From NCBI GenBank assembly GCA_910584145.1, contig CAJTXX010000043.1, positions 1 to 19,274 on the forward strand: 19,274 nt of DNA, in the 5' to 3' direction. Below, in pieces: positions 7,445 to 14,318 of this stretch. Source of the stretch: an uncultured Eggerthellaceae bacterium (GTDB lineage Bacteria > Actinomycetota > Coriobacteriia > Coriobacteriales > Eggerthellaceae). A model generated the notes under the pieces. That model worked only from the letters and a program-made list of their open reading frames with translations, was not told the origin of the DNA and made no database searches. Position numbers and translations under genes: made by a program. Every line of letters starts with the position of its first letter. The first letter of the stretch is position 1.

Positions 7445-8524
7445 CTATCTCTTCTTTCGCTCGTCCGAAATCCCCTGGAGCGAGTTCGCCATGTCGTCCT
7501 GCACGTCCGGGAACAGGTGCGCGTAGCGGAATGTTATCTCCTGCGACTCGTGCCCCATCCTGGCGGCGATGGCCACCGCGCTGAATCCCATGTGTATGAG
7601 CATGGACACGTGGCTGTGCCGCAGGTCGTGGATGCGGATCCTCTTCACGCCCGACTTGAGGCATCCACGGTCCATCTCATGGTGGAGGAAGCTCTTCGTG
7701 CGGGGGAAGATCCGCTCTCCCTCGGCGAAGTCCGCGTACTCGAACCAGGTACGTATCTCTTCAACGAGAAAGTCGGACAAAACGATAGTGCGGTAGGACA
7801 TCTTGGTCTTGGGAGGCCCTATGACGTCCTTTCCATTGCGCCTGGCGAACGACTTGCTGATGGTGAGAGTCGCCGCATCCAGATCGAAGTCCTCTGGCGT
7901 CAGCGCCAGGAGCTCGCCCTCGCGTATGCCCGTCCAATAGAGGATCTCGAAGGCGTAGAAGGATATGTCCTTGTCGGATATCGCATCGAGGAAGTGCTCG
8001 TACTCCTCCTTCGTCCAGAAGAGCATCTCGTCCGCTCTGGCAGACCCGGTCTTCTTCACCTTCTTCGTGGGATTGGGCTTCAGCCCCAGCTGCTTCTCGG
8101 CGTAGTTGAAGAGAGCCGAGACCTCGCTGTTCGTCTTGCGGATGAATGTGGCGGAGTAGGGCTTCCCGTTCTTCTGCCGCAGTCCGTCCAGCCATCCCTG
8201 CCACCTCACTATGTCGAGAGGCCTCACAGTCCCGGCCAGCTTGTTCTTGAAGAAGGGGACCACCTTGGTGCGCAGGGTGAGCGCCTTGGTATCGTAGGTT
8301 GACCACCTGATGCGCGGCCTGACGTATGCGAGGTAGGAGTCGATCAGCTCTAGGACCGTCATCTGGGACGGGTCTCCGGCATTCTCAAGGAATCGCTTTT
8401 CGTAGGCCTCAGCCTCTGCCTCGGTATCGAAGCTGCGCTTGTACTTCTTCTTGAGCTCGCCCGACGGGGTACGGTAGTAGAAGGACGCGTACCACCTACC
8501 GTTGTCCAATTGGTATGCGGGCAT
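7445..8524 (-). CDS. Tyrosine recombinase / phage-type integrase (second of a pair)
   Basis: The protein has 359 residues, normal for this family. The N-terminus has an arm-binding-like region (to about 50), then a SAM-like core-binding domain (about 55-150), then the catalytic domain. The catalytic set is complete: R201 in TGIREGELLAL, K239 or K241 in PPKTKMSYR, H299 and R302 in HDLRHSH, H325 in GHES, and the nucleophile Y334 in FRYAH. It would cut and rejoin DNA at attachment sites. It is the last gene of a four-gene leftward operon, with a strong AGGAGGT site and only 2 bases from the upstream stop. It is a clear paralogue of the recombinase at 8898, nearly colinear through the catalytic domain. 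Confidence 0.93.
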   Translation of the reverse strand: MPAYQLDNGRWYASFYYRTPSGELKKKYKRSFDTEAEAEAYEKRFLENAGDPSQMTVLELIDSYLAYVRPRIRWSTYDTKALTLRTKVVPFFKNKLAGTVRPLDIVRWQGWLDGLRQKNGKPYSATFIRKTNSEVSALFNYAEKQLGLKPNPTKKVKKTGSARADEMLFWTKEEYEHFLDAISDKDISFYAFEILYWTGIREGELLALTPEDFDLDAATLTISKSFARRNGKDVIGPPKTKMSYRTIVLSDFLVEEIRTWFEYADFAEGERIFPRTKSFLHHEMDRGCLKSGVKRIRIHDLRHSHVSMLIHMGFSAVAIAARMGHESQEITFRYAHLFPDVQDDMANSLQGISDERKKR

Positions 8525-8526
8525 TC

Positions 8527-8892
8527 CTACCTCCTGAGGTTCCTGAAGGAGCGGTCCTCCTCGTCGATCTCGCAGGTGTCGGGGGCGTTTCGGAGCCCCA
8601 GGATGATCTCGGAGAGCATGTCGCAGGTCTCAAGCAGGTGCTCGCTCGGGCTCTCGCCCTTGCGCAGCCTGTTGAGCTGCTTTGCGACCTCCCGGAGCTC
8701 CTCTCTGAGCGCCGCTTGCACGGAGGGGCACGGCTTCACGGTTATCTCCTGGTCGAGGAGCTTCGAGACGATGTAGTCCTGCTTCGTCATGCCGCTCGCG
8801 GCGACTAGCAGGTTGATGGTCTCGTTGAGCTCCTCCGACACCCTGAACGCGATCGTTATGGGTCTCTGCCGGTTCTCGTTCTTGCATGGCAT
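8527..8892 (-). CDS. Ribbon-helix-helix protein, MobC-like
   Basis: The protein has 121 residues. An N-terminal ribbon-helix-helix domain is seen: a beta strand RPITIAFRVS followed by two helices up to about residue 45 (ELNETINLLVAASGMTKQDY). A leucine- and charge-rich helical part then runs to about 85 (ALREELREVAKQLNRLRKG), likely for oligomerisation. This layout matches small plasmid mobilisation proteins (MobC) and other RHH repressors. It lies between two recombinases, so it may be an accessory DNA-binding protein for recombination rather than a relaxosome part; no relaxase is in view. I chose the ATG at 8892, which has a GGGGGTG site 6 bases before it. A GTG at 8901 that overlaps the upstream stop as GTGA is the alternative. 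Confidence 0.75.
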   Translation of the reverse strand: MPCKNENRQRPITIAFRVSEELNETINLLVAASGMTKQDYIVSKLLDQEITVKPCPSVQAALREELREVAKQLNRLRKGESPSEHLLETCDMLSEIILGLRNAPDTCEIDEEDRSFRNLRR

Positions 8893-8897
8893 CGGCT

Positions 8898-9971
8898 TCA
8901 CCCCCTGTACCCTGAGAGGGCCTCGGCCATCTTCTCCTGGGTGTCCGGCATCATGTGCGCGTAGCGGTAGGTGATGTCGGTGGACTCGTGCCCGGTCCTT
9001 TCCGCGATCGCGACGGCGCTGTAGCCCATGTCGATCAAGAGCGATACGTGGGAGTGCCGCAGATCGTGGATGCGGATGCGGGGCACCCCTGTAGCCTCTA
9101 TACCGGCATCGAGAGCGTCGCGGATCTTGCGTGAATCGATGTCCTTGAAGATCCTCTCGTTGAAGGCTGCGCCGGAGACGTTCTCGATGTAGTCCCTGAT
9201 CTCGTCACGCAGGAACTCGGGCATGACGACCTTCCTCACGCTCTTCTCGGTCTTAGGCGGGGTCATCGTCTCCTTGCCGCCCTTGATCCGCCTGAACGAG
9301 TGGCGCACATGGATCTCGCACCTGTTGAAGTCGATGTCGTTGGGCGTGAGCGCTAGCAGCTCCCCGAGCCTGAGGCCGGTCCAGTAGAGCACCTCGACGG
9401 ACGTGAACATGACAGGGTCGTCGGAGAGGAACTCGCTGAAGCGGAGGTACTCCTCCTTGCTCCAGAAGGCCATCTCCTGGGCCTCGTGCTCGCCGATCCT
9501 GGGCGACTTGGCGCAAGGGTTGGGGCTGAGCCCGTAGTAACGCTCGGCGTGGGCCATGATAGCCACGAGCTGCGCGTCGAGCGTTCTCACGTACGTGCCG
9601 GAGTAGGGCTCGCCGTTCCTCTTCCTGGCCTCAAGGATCCCGTTCTGCCAGGCGAGGATGTCCTGAGTGGTGATGTCGCGAAGCCTCTTCTTCCCGAAGA
9701 ACGGGATGATCTTGTCGTTGATCATGTACTCCTTGGTGTTCCAGGTGTTCTCGCGGATGAAGGGCCTCATGTCCTCGCCGTACACCTCTACGAAGTCGGC
9801 GAAGCGCATGTCGAGGGAGCCGCTCGTGCGGCGCAGGAAGCTGTCCTCGAACTCGTCCGCCTCCTCCTCGGTGGCGAAGCCTCTCTTGCACTTGTGCTTG
9901 GTGTTGCCGTAGATGTCCTCGTAGCGGAACTGGCTCGTCCACGTTCCGTTCTTCTCCAGTGTGGCGCTCAT
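8898..9971 (-). CDS. Tyrosine recombinase / phage-type integrase (first of a pair)
   Basis: The protein has 357 residues. All catalytic residues are present: R201 in TGLRLGELLAL, K240 in PPKTEKS, H302 and R305 in HDLRHSH, H328 in GHES, and the nucleophile Y337 in YRYAH. The N-terminal 50 residues resemble an arm-binding domain, followed by a core-binding domain. The start at 9971 overlaps the stop of the excisionase-like gene as ATGA and has a GGAAGGGGG site 6 bases upstream. The frame is open for about 90 more codons upstream, but that part is a shadow of the excisionase-like gene. This is the recombinase nearest guaA in the operon and a plausible integrase for that site. Confidence 0.93.
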   Translation of the reverse strand: MSATLEKNGTWTSQFRYEDIYGNTKHKCKRGFATEEEADEFEDSFLRRTSGSLDMRFADFVEVYGEDMRPFIRENTWNTKEYMINDKIIPFFGKKRLRDITTQDILAWQNGILEARKRNGEPYSGTYVRTLDAQLVAIMAHAERYYGLSPNPCAKSPRIGEHEAQEMAFWSKEEYLRFSEFLSDDPVMFTSVEVLYWTGLRLGELLALTPNDIDFNRCEIHVRHSFRRIKGGKETMTPPKTEKSVRKVVMPEFLRDEIRDYIENVSGAAFNERIFKDIDSRKIRDALDAGIEATGVPRIRIHDLRHSHVSLLIDMGYSAVAIAERTGHESTDITYRYAHMMPDTQEKMAEALSGYRG

Positions 9972-10168
9972 CTCGCGCCCCCTTCCTCGTCCCCGAAGTA
10001 GACGGCGTTGAAGTGCGACTCGCTGACGCGACCGGGGATCACCCTGAGCCCCTTGGCGGCGAGCTCCTCGTTGAGCTCTCGCATGATCACGTAGGCGGTG
10101 GACTTCGAGACCGCGAGCCGCTCCGTGATGTCCGTCACGGTGAGCATGCGGTGGTTCTGCTGCTCCAT
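9968..10168 (-). CDS. Excisionase-like helix-turn-helix protein
   Basis: The protein has 66 residues. It is a small winged-helix-like DNA-binding protein: MLTVTDITERLAVSKSTAYV forms the helix-turn-helix at about residues 8-27, followed by a basic stretch and a short wing-like segment. Size and position, directly before a recombinase with an ATGA overlap, fit an excisionase (recombination directionality factor), though a regulatory role is possible. The ATG at 10168 has an AAGGAG site 7 bases upstream. A GTG at 10192 would lie inside an operator and is less likely. It is the first gene of the recombinase operon. Confidence 0.75.
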   Translation of the reverse strand: MEQQNHRMLTVTDITERLAVSKSTAYVIMRELNEELAAKGLRVIPGRVSESHFNAVYFGDEEGGAR

Positions 10169-10184
10169 GATGCTTCTCCTTCCT

Positions 10185-10206
10185 AACAGCACACTTTTGT
10201 GCTGTT
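10185..10206. promoter_or_regulatory. Operator 1 of the mobility switch
   Basis: A perfect inverted repeat with 9-base arms AACAGCACA and TGTGCTGTT and a 4-base centre. It lies in the leader of the excisionase-like gene, between the predicted transcription start and the ribosome site. It shares the half-site TGTGCTGT with two further copies at 10228-10244 and 10254-10270. Confidence 0.7.
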
Positions 10207-10218
10207 ACATGTCGGAGA

Positions 10219-10247
10219 ATCCTATCAGCACGATTCTGTGCTGTCAA
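10219..10247 (-). promoter_or_regulatory. Promoter of the excisionase/recombinase operon with operator 2 in its spacer
   Basis: On the minus strand, TTGACA (10242-10247) and TAGGAT (10219-10224) are separated by exactly 17 bases. The spacer holds operator copy 2, with arms CAGCAC and GTGCTG (10226-10243). A bound repressor would block RNA polymerase directly. Confidence 0.7.
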
Positions 10248-10249
10248 GT

Positions 10250-10278
10250 TTGCGCACGATTCTGTGCTGTTTTATAAT
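10250..10278 (+). promoter_or_regulatory. Promoter of the XRE regulator gene with operator 3 in its spacer
   Basis: TTGCGC (10250-10255) and a perfect TATAAT (10273-10278) are separated by 17 bases. Operator copy 3 (10254-10270) fills the spacer; its 17 bases are identical to 10228-10244. The -35 element is only 2 bases from that of the opposing promoter, so the two are back to back. Confidence 0.7.
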
Positions 10279-10308
10279 TCGGTGAACCGAGAAGATACAG
10301 GAGAAGCA

Positions 10309-10725
10309 GTGAGCACCGGCAAGAAGATCAAAGAGCTCCGCAAGCTGAGGAAGATGACCCAGGCGCAGCTGGGCGAGGCCTCAGGCGTAGTCGAGGGAGC
10401 CATCCGCAACTACGAGCGAGAGGTCCGCACTCCCAGCGAGGAGCAGCTGGAGAAGATCGCTGCCGCCCTCGACGTTCCCGTCACCGCGCTGGAGGACTAC
10501 GAGATCGATTCCGCCAGGGCTGCCCTAGAGGCGCTCTTCAGGATGGAGGATGCGTTCGGCATCGCTCCCGGACCCGACGGCACCATCGCCATCGATCATA
10601 AGGCCAAGGGTGCGAAGAAACTCACGCAGGCCCTCAAGGCATGGAGCCGCGCTTTGGCCGATGTGGAGTCCGGCAAGATGACCGAGGCTGAGTACGAGCT
10701 TTGGAAGGCATCGTTCCGAGCCTAG
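10309..10725 (+). CDS. XRE-family helix-turn-helix transcriptional regulator
   Basis: The protein has 138 residues. An XRE/Cro-type domain fills residues 4-60: KKIKELRKLRKMTQAQLGEA, then the recognition helix region VVEGAIRNYEREVRTPS, then EQLEKIAAALDVPVTAL. The C-terminal half is helical and not recognised; it may mediate dimer formation or sense a signal. The GTG at 10309 has AGGAG 5 bases upstream and lies about 25 bases after the predicted transcription start. An earlier in-frame GTG at 10264 falls inside the promoter and is rejected. Its gene is divergent from the excisionase/recombinase operon, and three matching operators lie between, so it most likely represses both directions, as in phage lysogeny switches. 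No peptidase domain is seen. Confidence 0.85.
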   Translation: MSTGKKIKELRKLRKMTQAQLGEASGVVEGAIRNYEREVRTPSEEQLEKIAAALDVPVTALEDYEIDSARAALEALFRMEDAFGIAPGPDGTIAIDHKAKGAKKLTQALKAWSRALADVESGKMTEAEYELWKASFRA

Positions 10726-10776
10726 AAGATACATTCTTGATTTACTCACACCTGTTTGAGTTTTATTCCGCATTCA

Positions 10777-11115
10777 TGAGGCATCCGATACTGTGGGTGC
10801 CCCTGCATTTCAGGCAGTATCGGCCATGCCTCAGAACTCTTTGCGAAGAAGAATCAAGCCTCTGGCAAGATAGACGAATCTGCCAGGTAGTATCGCCTGG
10901 AAGAGCTCGGAAGTGCGACATTGATGGGCTCTCATGACCTTAATCTCGCCGGATACATGTGCCAAGTCGCATCCCCCGATACTGCTAGCTTCTAGTCAGA
11001 AGCCAAGATCTGCTTCATCCGAAATCAGTATCGGCGGAATTTTTACTCCATTGTCTGAACTGGGAGCTCTTCCATCGTGTGCCCCCCAAAAGCGGGTGAG
11101 TTCAAAACGATACTA
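10777..11115. repeat. Array of CGATACT heptamers in both orientations
   Basis: The core CGATACT or its complement AGTATCG occurs at 10786-10792 (+), 10816-10822 (-), 10889-10895 (-), 10977-10983 (+), 11027-11033 (-) and 11108-11114 (+). Four copies extend to the 9-mer CCGATACTG. The first two form a longer inverted repeat: TGAGGCAT and CCGATACTG (10777-10793) against CAGTATCGG, two extra bases, and ATGCCTCA (10815-10833). The third is framed by CCAGG and CCTGG. I noticed no other copies elsewhere in the window. Such sets can be recombinase arm sites, accessory-factor sites, iterons or partition sites. Confidence 0.6.
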
Positions 11116-11269
11116 TCGCGCATTCTCAACGCCGTATAGCTCGAAAGTGAAATGGTTGCGGGCGGCTTGCAAGCACCGCACCCAGTTGATAGCGATTACT
11201 GGACGTGAACCTGAATGAAGGAAGCGCACGGACTTTGGATGAAAACACAGCATTTCTTAGCCTCTAGCT

Positions 11270-11307
11270 GGGAAAAGAAAAGACCGTCGAGCAATCTCAA
11301 CGGTCTT
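11270..11307 (-). terminator. Probable Rho-independent terminator downstream of guaA
   Basis: On the minus strand AAGACCGT (11300-11307) pairs with ACGGTCTT (11280-11287), with three further inner pairs, and is followed by a T-rich tail TTTTCTTTT. It lies about 115 bases after the guaA stop. The opposite strand has no T-run. Confidence 0.65.
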
Positions 11308-11411
11308 GGCAAAGTGAGAGGTTTCACTGGTGGCTGTCAGATTTTGGTTGAGTCCATCAAATTTGACAACCTCTGTGAACTGGAGTAAATTACCTTCACA
11401 CTCCAAAAAGC

Positions 11412-11423
11412 GAACAAATGTTC
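11412..11423. repeat. Short palindrome at the guaA stop codon, possible attachment core
   Basis: GAACAAATGTTC has 5-base arms around AA and ends within the guaA stop codon. Tyrosine recombinase core sites often have short inverted arms, and guaA 3' ends are used as attachment sites. The matching copy would be at the far end of the element, outside the window. Confidence 0.25.
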
Positions 11424-13068
11424 ACTCCCACTCAATAGTAGCAGGCGGCTTGCTCGTGATGTCATACACAACCCGGTTCACGCCTGGGACCTCGGCTACG
11501 ATGCGGCTGCTCACGCGAGCTAGCACCTCGTAGGGCAAGCGCGCCCAGTCGGCAGTCATCGCATCGCTGCTCTCCACTGCGCGCAAGATGATCGGGCGCT
11601 GATAGGTGCGCTCGTCGCCCATCACGCCTACGCTCTTGATGTCCGGCAGCACGGCGAAGTATTGCCACACCGGACGCTCCACCTCCGGGCCGCCAGCCTC
11701 TGTGCGCGCAAGCTCCGCCCCGCGCTCGCCGGTCTGCTCGAACAGGCGCTCGTTGTACACACCCAGCTCCTCGCGCACGATCGCGTCAGCGTTCTTCAGT
11801 ATCTCCAACTTCTCGAGCGTCACCTCGCCGATGATGCGTATCGCCAGGCCCGGCCCCGGGAACGGCTGCCTGTGCACGATGTGGTCGGGCAGCCCCAGCG
11901 CCGTGCCGAGCGCGCGCACCTCATCCTTGAAGAAGTGGTCGAGCGGCTCGATCAGCTCGAACGACACGCCGTCCGGGAACGGTATCAGGTTGTGATGGCT
12001 CTTGATCGTCGACGCCTTCCCACCGGTCTTGCGCGCGCCGCTCTCTATGATGTCAGGATAAATCGTCCCCTGCGCCAGGAACTCCACCGGCCGCCCGTCG
12101 GCCGCCAGCTCCTGCGCCACGGCGAAGAACTCCTTCCAGAACTGCGTGCCGATGATATGCCGCTTCTGCTCCGGGTCGGTCACGCCGGCCAGCAGCTCGG
12201 CGTAGCGCTCCTCGGCATGCACATGCACGAAATCGACGTCGAATTGCTTCGTGAACACCTCTTCGACCTCTTCAGGCTCACCCTTGCGCAGCAGGCCATG
12301 ATTCACGAACACGCACACAAGCTGCTTGCCGATAGCCTGCGCGACGAGCGCCGCCACCACCGACGAGTCAACCCCGCCAGACAGCCCCAGGATCACGCGC
12401 CCCTCGCCCACCTGGGCGCGAATGGCCGTCACCGAGTCCTCGATGATGGAATCCATCGTCCACGAGCGCTCCAACCCGCATACATCGAACAGAAAGCTCG
12501 CCAGCATCTGCTGCCCGAAGGGCGTATGCCGCACCTCGGGGTGGAACTGCGTGGCGTACAGCCGCCGCTCAGCGCACTCCATCGACGCCACCGGGCATAC
12601 GTCGGTGCGCGATGTCACCACGAACCCCTCGGGCACGCGGCTCACCGCATCGCGGTGGCTCATCCATACGGTCTGCTCCTCCGGCGTATCGCCGAAGAGC
12701 GCCGAAGCGCCATCGTCGCAACGCACCAGTTCCGCCGGCCCATACTCGCCCTTCTCGGTGTTCCCCACCTCGCCGCCGAGTGCCACCGCCATCGCCTGCT
12801 GCCCATAGCAGAACCCGAGCACGGGAATGCCGAGCTCCAGCACGCCCGGGTCGAGCGTCGGCGCATCCTCCGCGTACACGCTAGCCGGCCCGCCCGACAA
12901 TATGATCGCCGCCGGCGCCATCGCCCGCACCTCGTCAGCTGTCACATCGCACGGCACGATCTCGGAATACACGTTCAGATCGCGCACGCGGCGAGCGATG
13001 AGCTGCCCATACTGCGCGCCGAAATCGACCACGATCACCTTCTGCTGCGGAGTTGCGGAACTAGCCAC
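11422..13068 (-). CDS. guaA: GMP synthase (glutamine-hydrolysing)
   Basis: The protein has about 548 residues. It converts XMP to GMP with ATP and glutamine in purine synthesis. The N-terminal class I glutamine amidotransferase domain has the nucleophile C87 in GFCYGQQ, with H176 and E178 in QFHPEV. The ATP pyrophosphatase domain has the PP-loop SGGVDS at 230-235. The C-terminal dimerisation domain ends with the conserved KPPATIEWE. I chose the GTG at 13068, which has AAAGG 7 bases upstream; a TTG at 13086 would add six residues. A TATAAT on the minus strand at 13104-13109 is the likely -10. The gene is complete, and its 3' end borders the mobile region. Confidence 0.95.
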   Translation of the reverse strand: MASSATPQQKVIVVDFGAQYGQLIARRVRDLNVYSEIVPCDVTADEVRAMAPAAIILSGGPASVYAEDAPTLDPGVLELGIPVLGFCYGQQAMAVALGGEVGNTEKGEYGPAELVRCDDGASALFGDTPEEQTVWMSHRDAVSRVPEGFVVTSRTDVCPVASMECAERRLYATQFHPEVRHTPFGQQMLASFLFDVCGLERSWTMDSIIEDSVTAIRAQVGEGRVILGLSGGVDSSVVAALVAQAIGKQLVCVFVNHGLLRKGEPEEVEEVFTKQFDVDFVHVHAEERYAELLAGVTDPEQKRHIIGTQFWKEFFAVAQELAADGRPVEFLAQGTIYPDIIESGARKTGGKASTIKSHHNLIPFPDGVSFELIEPLDHFFKDEVRALGTALGLPDHIVHRQPFPGPGLAIRIIGEVTLEKLEILKNADAIVREELGVYNERLFEQTGERGAELARTEAGGPEVERPVWQYFAVLPDIKSVGVMGDERTYQRPIILRAVESSDAMTADWARLPYEVLARVSSRIVAEVPGVNRVVYDITSKPPATIEWE

Positions 13069-13103
13069 GAGAGCACCTTTCGACAACGGGAACGATACCG
13101 CAC

Positions 13104-13109
13104 ATTATA
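13104..13109 (-). promoter_or_regulatory. Likely -10 element of guaA
   Basis: A perfect TATAAT on the minus strand, 35 bases before the chosen GTG start. No good -35 hexamer is seen at the expected distance, so this is moderate evidence only. No riboswitch-like structure is recognised between it and the gene. Confidence 0.4.
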
Positions 13110-13210
13110 ACGGTTGATCTACCCGCGTACTCGCCGCATCAGCCGCGCACGCAACAGCTCGCGCGCCCGGCCGTCCGAGCGCCACCGCACGCACCTCGAA
13201 CGCCGCCGCG

Positions 13211-14068
13211 CTACACCAGATACAGCTCCCGCAGCGCCTCCTGCTTGTCCGGCCCGAAATCGAGCGCCCGCACTAGGTAATTATCCATCGAGCCATACGA
13301 GTTCGCGATAGCCGCGAACATCGCCTCGAAATAGCGCGTATTAGCGAACGCATACGCATTCACATCATCGTCGATGCCCCGCGCGAACCCCTTGTCAGCC
13401 AGAAACGACCGCAGCGCCTCCACCCAGCCGCGCACGAACAGGTTCGTAGCCAGGTAATCATCCAGAATATATTCCATCGGCACGCCCAGCACGTACTCCA
13501 CCAGCACCGCCGCCATGCCAGTGCGGTCTTTCCCCTGCGTGCAATGCCACAGCGTCGCACCCTTCGCCTCGCCGAGCAGGTCGTGCATGAACTCCTTGTA
13601 CGCCGCTATGCCCTGCTCGCCCAGCATGCTCTTCGCGTACAGCTCCTCGATCATCTCGTATGGCTTGCCCGCATAATCCATCGCCGCGCGCAGGTCGCGC
13701 ACCGGATTCCCGCCGCTGGTGATCCCGATGGCCTCAACCGTGAACACCGGCAGATGCAGATACTTCACGCCCTGCATGAGCGGCTTCGGGTCGGGATCCT
13801 TCTCTATCTCGGCATCGGTGCGCAAGTCGATCACGCAATCGACTCCGTGCATATGCATCAGCTGCTTCATATCCTCAGGCGTAGCATCGTGCAGCGCGCT
13901 CGAGCGCACCAGCCGCCGCCGCGCGATGCGCCTCCCATCCGCCGCCGGCATGCCGCCCAGATCGCGCGCATTCGACACGCCATGCAGGCCGATGTGCCCG
14001 AAATTGCGGAACCCCGGGATATCGTGGGGCTCCGAAGGGGCGCAGAACGTCTCTAGCCTATCCGTCAT
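13211..14068 (-). CDS. Tyrosine-protein phosphatase (Y_phosphatase3-like)
   Basis: The protein has 285 residues. The phosphatase signature HCTQGKDR lies at 175-182, with nucleophile C176 and arginine R182, followed by TG. Family landmarks upstream are NARDLGG (33-39), RSSAL (55-59) and DLRTDAEIE (81-89), as in bacterial protein tyrosine/serine phosphatases of the Y_phosphatase3 (MptpB/LipA-like) group. No signal peptide is seen, so it is probably cytoplasmic. Some relatives act on phosphoinositides as well as proteins; the substrate here is unknown. The ATG at 14068 has AGGAAG 7 bases upstream; longer readings upstream lack a ribosome site. It stands alone, divergent from the metal regulator gene. 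Confidence 0.85.
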   Translation of the reverse strand: MTDRLETFCAPSEPHDIPGFRNFGHIGLHGVSNARDLGGMPAADGRRIARRRLVRSSALHDATPEDMKQLMHMHGVDCVIDLRTDAEIEKDPDPKPLMQGVKYLHLPVFTVEAIGITSGGNPVRDLRAAMDYAGKPYEMIEELYAKSMLGEQGIAAYKEFMHDLLGEAKGATLWHCTQGKDRTGMAAVLVEYVLGVPMEYILDDYLATNLFVRGWVEALRSFLADKGFARGIDDDVNAYAFANTRYFEAMFAAIANSYGSMDNYLVRALDFGPDKQEALRELYLV

Positions 14069-14244
14069 ATGCTCACTTCCTCGTCTCTGCCGTGGAGCGA
14101 TGCAGACGATGATACCCCGCCACCGCACGCTACCGCCCCGCCGCACCGCGCCGATACCCAAAGGTTGATTCCGCACCGCCGAAACCCCCTCTCTCCTCCC
14201 AGGAACCGGCCTACCCCGGCCCATTCGGCAATCCATCGCCCCAC

Positions 14245-14272
14245 TTGACACCATGCTCCTCATCCGTATACT
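14245..14272 (+). promoter_or_regulatory. Promoter of the metal-resistance operon
   Basis: A perfect -35 TTGACA (14245-14250) is followed 16 bases later by TATACT (14267-14272). The downstream end overlaps the palindromic operator of the ArsR-type regulator. Confidence 0.65.
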
Positions 14273-14303
14273 TATGAATACTTGTTCATATGTTTATGTA
14301 TAC
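14266..14303. promoter_or_regulatory. ArsR/SmtB-type operator
   Basis: A nested palindrome: outer GTATAC copies at 14266-14271 and 14298-14303, and inner TATGAA (14273-14278) with TTCATA (14285-14290). An AT-rich TGAA...TTCA core overlapping the promoter is typical of SmtB/CadC/ArsR operators. Metal binding would release the regulator. Confidence 0.6.
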
Positions 14304-14318
14304 GCAAAAGGAGCCCGC

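Larger units (their letters stand above)
1..11411. mobile_element. Right-hand part of a putative integrative element carrying a phosphorothioation system
   Basis: This is an inference from context. The stretch holds an excisionase-like gene, two tyrosine recombinases, a MobC-like protein and a divergent repressor next to the 3' end of guaA, followed by an A+T-richer defence operon. The 3' end of guaA is known as an integration hotspot for tyrosine-recombinase elements. The right boundary is placed just outside the guaA stop codon and is approximate. The left end and the matching attachment repeat are not in the window, since no second copy of the guaA 3' end is visible. The stretch from 10726 to 11411 could be partly host DNA. 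Confidence 0.55.
10726..11421. other. Non-coding region between the XRE regulator gene and guaA
   Basis: About 700 bases without a convincing gene. The only long frame (10934-11218, plus) has no recognisable domain and no good ribosome site. The stretch holds the CGATACT repeat array (10777-11115), a weak hairpin with T-tail just after the regulator gene (ACTCA at 10744 pairing with TGAGT, then TTTATT), a probable guaA terminator (11270-11307), and the guaA 3' junction. It is a good candidate for an attachment region. Confidence 0.6.

Noticed and set aside
7418..8302. Plus-strand open frame of 294 codons
   Set aside because: It lies antisense to the recombinase, with low-complexity, family-free sequence typical of G+C-rich shadows.
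9972..10247. Upstream extension of the first recombinase by about 90 codons
   Set aside because: It overlaps the excisionase-like gene in another frame, is arginine-rich without structure, and starts inside the promoter region.
10264..10308. Longer start of the XRE regulator at GTG 10264
   Set aside because: That codon lies upstream of the TATAAT element, so it would not be in the transcript.
10777..10833. Large inverted repeat considered as a terminator or insertion-sequence end
   Set aside because: There is no T-run, the loop is 21 bases, and no transposase lies nearby; the repeat array explains it better.
10777..11115. Repeat array considered as a CRISPR
   Set aside because: Units are only 7-9 bases, in both orientations and irregularly spaced, with no cas genes.
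10934..11218. Possible small gene of 94 codons between the regulator gene and guaA
   Set aside because: It has no domain and no good ribosome site, and it overlaps the repeat array.
11662..13110. Plus-strand open frame of 482 codons
   Set aside because: It lies antisense to guaA, which has all catalytic motifs; the plus-strand product has no recognisable domain.
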